The notes under the pieces: model-generated
Databases searched by the model: none
Seen by the model: only the letters and a program-made list of their open reading frames with translations
Told to the model about the DNA's origin: nothing
Made by a program: the position numbers and the translations under genes
NCBI GenBank assembly: GCA_035533815.1
Contig: DATLTB010000137.1
Location: 1-18,145 of the forward strand
DNA from: JANWKA01 sp035533815
GTDB taxonomy: Bacteria; Bacteroidota; Bacteroidia; Chitinophagales; Chitinophagaceae
DNA length: 18,145 bases
Direction: 5' to 3'
Part shown: positions 1 through 5,193 of the stretch, piece after piece
Numbering within the stretch: position 1 is the first letter of the stretch
How the letters are laid out: the number at the start of each line of letters is the position of its first letter

Positions 1-21
1 GTGGCTTATTTATGTAGCCAC
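1..21 (+). promoter_or_regulatory. hairpin directly before the transposase start codon
   Basis: GTGGCT at 1-6 is the exact reverse complement of AGCCAC at 16-21, with a 9-nt loop. The transposase ATG follows at 23-25. In an mRNA this stem would sit against the start codon. Insertion sequences often place such structures at the 5' end of the transposase mRNA so that read-through from outside promoters is poorly translated; applying that role here is inference. The stem may continue upstream of the window. Confidence 0.4.
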
Positions 22-22
22 C

Positions 23-1678
23 ATGTTTATTGACGATCATCAGCTGCACAGTAATGGTAAATCCTATCGCCGCGTACTGGTCCGGGAAAGTTACCGGGAA
101 GGTAAAGCCGTGAAGAAAAGAACGATGGCTAATCTCTCTAATCTGCCCGATGATAAGATTGAGGCCATTAAAATTGCCTTTCAATATGCCCAGGAGTTAC
201 CCTATCTGAAGGAACTATTAAACGGGCATCTGCAATATGATAAAATCGTGGGTCCGGGGGTATTGCTGTATCAGGTCATGGGGAGATTGGGTATTACCGC
301 CATCCTGGGTAACAGCCCTGATGCAGCCTGTGTATTATGGATGATCATGGCCCGGCTGATTAACCAGGGATCCCGCCTTTCGGCAGTTAGGCTGGCCCAG
401 CAGCACTATGGTTGCGAGTGGCTCAATATGACATCCCTGAATGAGAATATGCTTTACGCTGCCCTGGATTGGCTTTATGAGCAATACCCACAGGTAGAAA
501 AAAACATTTATCAGCAGTGGGGTAAACAGCATCAGGGACAGAAGCCTGAAGTATTTTTATATGACGTGAGTTCCTCGTATCTGGAAGGACAGTGTAATGA
601 ACTGGCCGATTATGGCTATAACCGGGATAAGAAAAAGGGTAAAAAGCAAATCGTATACGGACTACTGACTGATGCTAAAGGCAACCCCTTGGCCATAGAA
701 GCATTCCGGGGTAACACCACCGATACGGCAACCATAGACAACCAGATAGAAAAATTAAAATCCCGTTACGGATGCCGCTATATTACCCTGGTCGGTGACA
801 AGGGGATGCTCAAAAGTATCCAGATAGACCAGCTGGGTAAGGAGAACTACCGGTTTATATCCTCGATCACCAAACCCCAGATAGAGAGCCTGATCATAAA
901 GGGGGTCATTCAGCTGGAACTATTTACCGATCAGTTGGCCGAAGTATATGACAGTGGCAGTGAGCTCCGCTATATCCTAAAGCGTAACCCGGTAAGGGCA
1001 GCACAGGTCAATCAAAACAGGCAGCAGCGGATCCAGGCCATCAGCATCAAGGTGAACAAGGCCAATGATTATCTAAAAGCACATCCCCGTGCCAGTGTCC
1101 CGGTTCAGCAAAATCACCTCAATAGATATATCGGTAAACTGAAGCTATCAAATATTATCACGGTACAGCTAGAAGCAGAAGGGCAAAGATCGCTGCGTAT
1201 CAGCATTGACCAGGATAAATTAGACCATAGCCGCCAGTTAGACGGATGTTATGTGGTAAAAACCGATCTGAAAGCCGGAGCCCTGAATACTAAAGGGGTC
1301 CATGATCGGTACAAGGATTTATCCAAAGTAGAATGGGCGTTCCGGACAGAGAAAAGCAGCCTGGAAATCCGCCCGATCTATCTGCGCAGCGAAGCACGTA
1401 CCCGAGCCTATCTGTTAGTTTGTATGTTTGCCTATATGATTGAAAAGTATTTGAGGGCCACCTGGTCGGATATGAATATCACGGTTCAGGAAGGCATGAA
1501 CAGTCTGGCCAGAATAAGCGCAATAAAAGGGAGAGGGAATCCAAAGATGCTACGCGTATTGGAGCCCGATGAGATCAGCCGGGAATTATTGGAAAAAGCG
1601 GCTGTCAAGCTACCCACCGTATTGCCGGTAAGTTCTTTGGATGTGGTCACCTATAAAGCCCTGCAGAAAAGGCGCTAG
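23..1678 (+). CDS. IS1634/IS4-family DDE transposase
   Basis: This 551-residue protein catalyses cut-and-paste movement of its insertion sequence, acting on DNA as a DDE nuclease/strand transferase. The catalytic residues are probably D181 (FLYDVSSSY), D259 (TLVGDKGM) and E437 in the VEWAFRTEK segment, which is followed by the RPIYLRSEARTRAY stretch typical of the IS1634/IS4 C-terminal region. About 170 residues lie between D259 and E437, the usual place for the beta-rich insertion of this fold. The N-terminus (SYRRVLVRESYREGKAVKKRT) matches the short strand region at the start of IS1634-type transposases. The length is normal and the frame is unbroken. The ATG at 23 is the first available start and sits directly after a hairpin. 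The downstream neighbour is an unrelated repressor on the other strand. The family call is firm; the exact IS group is less so. Confidence 0.9.
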   Translation: MFIDDHQLHSNGKSYRRVLVRESYREGKAVKKRTMANLSNLPDDKIEAIKIAFQYAQELPYLKELLNGHLQYDKIVGPGVLLYQVMGRLGITAILGNSPDAACVLWMIMARLINQGSRLSAVRLAQQHYGCEWLNMTSLNENMLYAALDWLYEQYPQVEKNIYQQWGKQHQGQKPEVFLYDVSSSYLEGQCNELADYGYNRDKKKGKKQIVYGLLTDAKGNPLAIEAFRGNTTDTATIDNQIEKLKSRYGCRYITLVGDKGMLKSIQIDQLGKENYRFISSITKPQIESLIIKGVIQLELFTDQLAEVYDSGSELRYILKRNPVRAAQVNQNRQQRIQAISIKVNKANDYLKAHPRASVPVQQNHLNRYIGKLKLSNIITVQLEAEGQRSLRISIDQDKLDHSRQLDGCYVVKTDLKAGALNTKGVHDRYKDLSKVEWAFRTEKSSLEIRPIYLRSEARTRAYLLVCMFAYMIEKYLRATWSDMNITVQEGMNSLARISAIKGRGNPKMLRVLEPDEISRELLEKAAVKLPTVLPVSSLDVVTYKALQKRR

Positions 1679-1753
1679 GTGATTATAGGTCAAATAGTTA
1701 TCATGGATATCTACGTTCCATAAATTATGAACATCCGTTATAAATCAAAGCAC

Positions 1754-2500
1754 TTAATGTACTTTCTTTTTTAGCACAGTAACTTGCTGCTGGAGATGAT
1801 TGACAATGCCGGCAAGATGGTTTACGGTCATATGTTGTTTCTGGTTAAGCCGGCTGATGACGGCATCTGTCTGCCAGAGTTCGAGGATGCTTTCCATCAT
1901 CACCGGGTAAGCCTCATAGGCCGGGTTGTCGGACACCAGGGTGATTTTTGATTTAGTGCGATTGCTTTTCAGTAAACGCTTATATGCAATCCCTTCATTT
2001 TGAGTTACCACAATGTAAGTCTGGTTATTTCTGATATCATCCCATCCTTCCACTTTGTGTCCAACAACCACGGAGCCGGATTCTAAGGGAAGCATGGAAT
2101 CGCCGCTAATCTCAAAAGCCCGGTATTCACCCGCATCCAGCATGGGAAGCGTAAAACTGTTCAGTTCTTCAATGAATTCACCATCGGCATACCCTGACAG
2201 ATAACCTGCTGCTGCCTTGATTGGGATGAAAACAATTTGCTGCCGGGAATATGATTTTAACTGCTTCCTTTTTTGTAGTAAGCTATCTTTTGGGGAACTC
2301 AGGTCCCTTCGCAGCAGATCATCAATCTGTATCCGGAACATATCACTGACTGATTCCAGCACATCGGTCCGTGGTTCTGCCCTGCCTTCTTCATAGGCGC
2401 CAAGCAGGGACCGCTTTATTCCCAGTTTTCCGGCCATTTCCTCCTGGGTCCATTCCCGGAGTTTCCGTAGGTATTTAATATTCTGATTGACTAGCGCCAT
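1754..2500 (-). CDS. XRE-family repressor with S24 (LexA-like) peptidase domain
   Basis: This is a transcriptional repressor of 248 residues. Residues 8-62 form an XRE helix-turn-helix (IKYLRKLREWTQEEMAGKLG ... RSLLGAYEEGRAEP). Residues about 90-210 form an S24 domain with the Ser-Lys dyad S135 (ISGDSMLP) and K174 (GIAYKRLL). The AAAGY at 96-100 resembles the Ala-Gly self-cleavage site of LexA/CI proteins. The last 30 residues look like a coiled coil. In this family, damage or another signal triggers self-cleavage and derepression; whether this one cleaves is inference. I chose the ATG at 2500 because a longer TTG reading at 2554 would start inside the promoter's -7 element. A palindrome overlaps that promoter, suggesting autorepression. 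It diverges from the membrane protein gene at 2602, which it may also control. Similar regulators are common in Bacteroidota and are not always phage-borne; no phage genes are visible. Confidence 0.88.
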   Translation of the reverse strand: MALVNQNIKYLRKLREWTQEEMAGKLGIKRSLLGAYEEGRAEPRTDVLESVSDMFRIQIDDLLRRDLSSPKDSLLQKRKQLKSYSRQQIVFIPIKAAAGYLSGYADGEFIEELNSFTLPMLDAGEYRAFEISGDSMLPLESGSVVVGHKVEGWDDIRNNQTYIVVTQNEGIAYKRLLKSNRTKSKITLVSDNPAYEAYPVMMESILELWQTDAVISRLNQKQHMTVNHLAGIVNHLQQQVTVLKKKVH

Positions 2501-2544
2501 ACGATCGATTGTACAAGTGAGAATACTAACTCTTTTAGCTCGTA

Positions 2545-2563
2545 TTACTAACAAAATTAGTAA
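2545..2563. promoter_or_regulatory. palindromic operator on the repressor promoter
   Basis: TTACTAA (2545-2551) and TTAGTAA (2557-2563) are perfect inverted repeats around CAAAA. The palindrome contains the whole -7 element of the repressor promoter. A further copy of the half-site, TACTAAC, lies at 2524-2530, exactly 22 bp (about two helix turns) from the TACTAAC at 2546-2552. This is the expected design for cooperative binding of a dimeric XRE repressor to its own promoter. The binding protein is inferred, not shown. Confidence 0.55.
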
Positions 2564-2581
2564 ATTTTCGGATATTTCAAA
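2552..2581 (-). promoter_or_regulatory. promoter of the XRE/S24 repressor gene
   Basis: Read on the minus strand, TTTG (2581-2578) is followed after 18 bp by TAATTTTG (2559-2552). The latter matches the Bacteroidota -7 element TAnnTTTG exactly. The spacing is one base shorter than the usual 19-21. Transcription would start near 2546, giving a leader of about 45 nt before the ATG at 2500. The element runs through the codons of a longer TTG reading, which argues against that start. Confidence 0.6.
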
Positions 2582-2601
2582 AAATTAATACTTATCCGGG
2601 G

Positions 2602-3090
2602 ATGAGCGCTACATTTGCCGAAATCCCAAACCTCATGGATATGATTTTCCTGATCATTCACAGCTTGCTGCGGTGGGCGGTCCTGCTTACTGCATGCTGG
2701 GCGGTGATCAGTGCCGTAAAGGGTATTATTTCCAAGTGTCCATATTCAACCAATGATAACAGAAGCAGCCTGTTGTTCATGATTTCCTGTGATATTCAAC
2801 TGGTCATTGGTCTGTTCCTGTACTTCAGTGAAGGCTGGGGATCCAGGCTGATTCACTGGAATATCGGAGATAAAGCCACCCGGTTTTTCACAGTAGAACA
2901 TGCAGGCACCATGCTGTTGGCCTGGGTGATTGTCCATATCGGGAGAACGGTGGTCAAAAAGGCAAAAAGTGACCGCGATAAACACCGCAAAGCCCTGATT
3001 TATTTCGGTGTGGCGTTAATTCTTATCCTGGTTGCCATACCCTGGCCTTTCAGGACTGCATTGGGACCCCATCCCTGGTTCAGGATCTGA
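2602..3090 (+). CDS. small four-helix membrane protein, sometimes annotated 'cytochrome B'-like
   Basis: This 162-residue protein has four likely membrane helices at about 13-40, 56-76, 100-117 and 132-150, with basic loops (KKAKSDRDKHRK) between helices 3 and 4. It resembles a family of roughly 150-residue Bacteroidota membrane proteins that databases often label 'cytochrome B', with a HSLLRW-like start, a VEHAGTM motif in helix 3 and a final IPWPF. H20, H100 and H112 lie in or near the helices and could bind haem, but nothing here proves that. The function is unknown. It diverges from the XRE/S24 repressor with only 101 bp between starts. It is followed by sodA, which has its own promoter. 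ATG 2602 gives the longest reading; ATG 2635 (MDMIFLIIH) is an equally plausible start because the family usually begins close to its first helix. Confidence 0.7.
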   Translation: MSATFAEIPNLMDMIFLIIHSLLRWAVLLTACWAVISAVKGIISKCPYSTNDNRSSLLFMISCDIQLVIGLFLYFSEGWGSRLIHWNIGDKATRFFTVEHAGTMLLAWVIVHIGRTVVKKAKSDRDKHRKALIYFGVALILILVAIPWPFRTALGPHPWFRI

Positions 3091-3119
3091 ATACCCCGGC
3101 TAATCATCAGAAAGGAAGA

Positions 3120-3151
3120 TTTGATTTTTACCGTAGCTTGGGTTAAATTTG
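3120..3151 (+). promoter_or_regulatory. sodA promoter
   Basis: TTTG (3120-3123), a 20-bp spacer, then TAAATTTG (3144-3151): an exact fit to the Bacteroidota sigma-ABfr-type consensus. The predicted transcript start near 3158 leaves a leader of about 24 nt before the ATG at 3182. The -7 box covers a possible TTG start at 3149, which rules that start out. Confidence 0.7.
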
Positions 3152-3168
3152 TTAAACAAGTTAACTCA
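3142..3168 (+). repeat. three tandem 9-bp repeats beginning GTTAA at the sodA promoter
   Basis: GTTAAATTT, GTTAAACAA and GTTAACTCA follow one another at 3142, 3151 and 3160. The first unit overlaps the -7 box and the others cover the transcript start. The first 24 bases also form an imperfect palindrome, with GTTAA at one end, TTAAC at the other and TTGTT/AACAA in the middle. This would suit a regulator binding site. No regulator is identified. Confidence 0.35.
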
Positions 3169-3181
3169 ATATATTTATTTT

Positions 3182-3790
3182 ATGGCTTTTACCCTTCCCA
3201 GTCTACCCTATTTACCTGATGCCCTGGAGCCCAGCTTTGACAAATTGACCATGGAGATTCATCATGACAAGCATCATCAGGCCTATGTAACCAATCTGAA
3301 CAATGCCATAGTCGGTACTGAAGCGGAAAACAAGAGTTTGGATGAAATCCTGAAAAACGTATCCAAATATCCTGCTGCCGTCAGGAATAACGGAGGAGGT
3401 CATTTTAACCATTCTTTTTTCTGGACTTCACTGGCTCCCCAATCGGGAGGTAAACCTTCCGGACAACTCGGGTCCACCCTTGAATCTGATCTTGGTGGAT
3501 TTGACAAGTTCAGGGAAGAATTTGCAAAGGCCGCAATGGGCAGGTTTGGCAGCGGATGGGCATGGTTATGTGTCAGCGGGGGTAAGTTATGCATATGCTC
3601 TACCCCGAACCAGGATAATCCGCTGATGGATGTGGCTGATAAGAAAGGCATTCCGGTACTGGGCCTTGATGTTTGGGAACATGCTTATTACCTCAGGTAC
3701 CAGAACCGCCGCGCTGATTATATACAGGCTTACTGGAATGTCATTGACTGGAAGGAGGCTGAAAAGCGATATGGAGCTGCCATAAAATAA
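3182..3790 (+). CDS. sodA: superoxide dismutase, Fe/Mn family (Mn-type signature)
   Basis: A cytosolic enzyme that converts superoxide to oxygen and hydrogen peroxide. The 202-residue protein has the alpha-hairpin N-terminal domain (FTLPSLPYLPDALEP) and the alpha/beta C-terminal domain. The metal ligands are H27 (TMEIHHDKHHQAY), H77 (GGGHFNHSFFW), D163 and H167 (GLDVWEHAYY). Glycines before H74 together with Q144 in STPNQDNPL are the arrangement seen in Mn enzymes; Fe enzymes carry the second-shell Gln beside the second His ligand. A cambialistic enzyme cannot be excluded. There is no signal peptide. The start is the ATG at 3182: it begins the conserved sequence, follows an A/T-rich leader, and lies 24 nt after the predicted transcript start. 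The gene has its own promoter and an intrinsic terminator, so it is probably transcribed alone. Confidence 0.97.
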   Translation: MAFTLPSLPYLPDALEPSFDKLTMEIHHDKHHQAYVTNLNNAIVGTEAENKSLDEILKNVSKYPAAVRNNGGGHFNHSFFWTSLAPQSGGKPSGQLGSTLESDLGGFDKFREEFAKAAMGRFGSGWAWLCVSGGKLCICSTPNQDNPLMDVADKKGIPVLGLDVWEHAYYLRYQNRRADYIQAYWNVIDWKEAEKRYGAAIK

Positions 3791-3877
3791 TCCAGCCTGC
3801 CCAGTCCAGTTCCGCACCAAAGGAAAGCACCTGCAAACTGTTCCCGTTAATTTATTCCATATCCTAGTCTTGGAATG

Positions 3878-3909
3878 AAAGGGGTATTTGCCTGGCAATC
3901 CCTTTTTTT
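3878..3909 (+). terminator. rho-independent terminator after sodA
   Basis: AAAGGG (3878-3883) pairs with CCCTTT (3900-3905), and an inner TTGC/GCAA stem (3888-3891 with 3895-3898) closes a three-base loop. The 3' arm runs into seven T (3903-3909). A weaker dyad, ATTCCA/TGGAAT, lies just upstream, ending at 3876. This separates sodA from the sugar locus. Confidence 0.7.
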
Positions 3910-3981
3910 ATTATCAATGTTTATGGATAAATTTTAATATTTTGGTCTTTAATAGCTTATTTTTCTTTTAAGCCTTTCACT

Positions 3982-5019
3982 TTGGCCCTATACAGAACAA
4001 CCATTGCGGATATTGCTAGGCAGCTGAACACCACTGCAGCAACAGTTTCCCGGGCCCTTAACAATCATCCCGGAATCAGCGAGGAAACAAAGAAAAACGT
4101 CCTGAAAACCGCTGAAAAGTTAAACTATAACCATAACCGGATTGCTTCTTCACTTAGGTCGGGTAAAACCCATGTCATTGGGGTGATGATCCCCAGCGCG
4201 GAAATAAATTTCTTTGGTTCTGTTGTGCATGGGATTGAGAATATAGCAAACAGGAATGGATATAATGTGTTGATATATCAGTCCAATGAAAAGTGGGAGC
4301 ATGAAGTAAAAGGTATGGAAACTTTTATTAGTGCCCGGGTGGACGGAATCATCGCCTCCATTGCCAAGGAAACCGTAGATTATTCCCATTACACGGAAGT
4401 CAAGAAAAGGGGGATACCCCTGGTCTTTTTTGACCGGGCGAACGATGAACTGGGCATTCCTTCGGTCGTCATTGATGATTATCTGGGTGCTTATTTTGCC
4501 ACAGAACACCTGATCCTGCAGGGGTATCACCGCATAGCCCATATTTCGGGCCAGCAGCATATCAAGATATTCAATGACCGGATGAAAGGATACATGGGAG
4601 CTTTGCAAAACTACCATATGCCCATCGACCAGGAACTCATTTATACCGGCTCGGTGTCCATTGAATCGGGGAGGATGGCCATTGACCGCTTTTTGCAGTT
4701 GCCTAATCCTCCCGATGCCGTGTTTGCCGTGGAAGATTTTACTGCACTTGGCGTAATCAAGGAGCTCAAGGAAAGAAAGATTGACATACCAGATGAATTC
4801 GGGGTAGTGGGTTTTGCCGCTGAGATGTTCGGGGAACACATTACGCCCAGCCTGTCCACCATTGACCAACAGACTATCCTGATGGGCAGTGAAGCCACTA
4901 AATTATTGCTGGAGATCATATCGGGTAAGGAGCCTGCCTTGAACAATAACAAAAAAATCATCCTGCAGCCGCTGCCCATATTCCGGAGTTCCTCCCAACG
5001 CCAAAAAGTCATCGACTGA
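3982..5019 (+). CDS. LacI-family transcriptional regulator of the sugar locus
   Basis: A 345-residue DNA-binding repressor or activator with a sugar-sensing domain. Residues 7-27 form the LacI helix-turn-helix (TIADIARQLNTTAATVSRAL). Residues 50-62 hold the hinge helix (NHNRIASSLRSGKT), which inserts in the minor groove of a central CG. Residues 65-340 are the periplasmic-binding-protein-like ligand domain (HVIGVMIPSAEINFFGSVVHG ... AVFAVEDFTALGVIKEL). The start is TTG at 3982; no ATG or GTG lies in frame before the helix-turn-helix, and this start gives the usual six residues ahead of it. It lies 174 bp upstream of susC in the same direction, and a LacI-type palindrome sits between them. The ligand is presumably a maltodextrin or maltose-like sugar, inferred from the neighbours. 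In Bacteroides the sus genes use the unrelated membrane regulator SusR; LacI-type control of starch loci occurs in other Bacteroidota. Confidence 0.93.
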   Translation: MALYRTTIADIARQLNTTAATVSRALNNHPGISEETKKNVLKTAEKLNYNHNRIASSLRSGKTHVIGVMIPSAEINFFGSVVHGIENIANRNGYNVLIYQSNEKWEHEVKGMETFISARVDGIIASIAKETVDYSHYTEVKKRGIPLVFFDRANDELGIPSVVIDDYLGAYFATEHLILQGYHRIAHISGQQHIKIFNDRMKGYMGALQNYHMPIDQELIYTGSVSIESGRMAIDRFLQLPNPPDAVFAVEDFTALGVIKELKERKIDIPDEFGVVGFAAEMFGEHITPSLSTIDQQTILMGSEATKLLLEIISGKEPALNNNKKIILQPLPIFRSSSQRQKVID

Positions 5020-5038
5020 AATTAATTTTGACTAAAAT

Positions 5039-5069
5039 TTTGTGAAATCAATGCAAACGTTTACATTAG
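5039..5069 (+). promoter_or_regulatory. candidate susC promoter overlapping the operator
   Basis: TTTG (5039-5042), exactly 19 bp, then TACATTAG (5062-5069), which differs from TAnnTTTG at one base. The right half of the LacI-type palindrome covers the start of the -7 box, so a bound LacI protein would block the polymerase. The leader would be about 118 nt. The -7 mismatch makes this a candidate rather than a firm call. Confidence 0.45.
5050..5067. promoter_or_regulatory. LacI-type operator upstream of susC
   Basis: An 18-bp near-perfect palindrome, AATGCAAACGTTTACATT; only one symmetric pair mismatches (C5054 against A5063). The central AAACGTTT with a CG at the dyad centre is the hallmark of LacI/CcpA-class operators. 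The only LacI-family gene in the window ends 31 bp upstream. I found no second copy in the window, including before lacI itself and before either amylase. Confidence 0.75.
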
Positions 5070-5111
5070 TCTTTTAATCTTTTTGTATATATTATTTTAA
5101 AAGTTTAATGA

Positions 5112-5132
5112 AATGTGTTTTTTTTACACATT
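5112..5132 (+). promoter_or_regulatory. hairpin in the susC leader
   Basis: AATGTGT (5112-5118) and ACACATT (5126-5132) are perfect inverted repeats around seven T. In the predicted susC leader this would form a 7-bp stem with an all-U loop. It could be an RNA structure, or a DNA dyad with outer arms like those of the operator (AATG...CATT). No U-tract follows, so it is not a standard terminator. Confidence 0.35.
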
Positions 5133-5193
5133 AAATTTTCAGTTTCCTTAATCTTACCCTGTATATCAGCTAACACAATTTAAATATTCCGCT

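Larger units (their letters stand above)
1..1678 (+). mobile_element. insertion sequence, IS1634/IS4-type, left end cut by window edge
   Basis: The first 1.7 kb is one transposase gene preceded by only 22 bases, so the window starts inside the element. I cannot place the right terminus. The 75 bases after the transposase stop contain short dyads but nothing that repeats the 5' end, and the target-site duplication cannot be checked because the left flank is missing. The transposase frame is intact, so the element may be functional. Confidence 0.75.

Noticed and set aside
1679..1753. Right end of the insertion sequence
   Set aside because: The short dyads here (for example CATAA-A-TTATG) do not match the 5' sequence in the window, and the left terminus is missing, so no boundary can be called.
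2501..2554. Longer reading of the XRE/S24 repressor from TTG 2554
   Set aside because: The TTG lies in the -7 element of a good promoter, and the added 18 residues precede the usual start of the helix-turn-helix domain.
1754..3090. Prophage remnant suggested by an S24 repressor next to an IS
   Set aside because: There are no integrase, Cro, excisionase or structural genes nearby, and such repressors are common as ordinary chromosomal genes in Bacteroidota.
3149..3181. Longer reading of superoxide dismutase from TTG 3149
   Set aside because: The TTG overlaps the -7 box of the promoter, and the conserved family start is at ATG 3182.
4150..4869. 239-codon open frame on the minus strand inside the LacI gene
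   Set aside because: It lies wholly antisense to a well-recognised gene and its product shows no recognisable domain.
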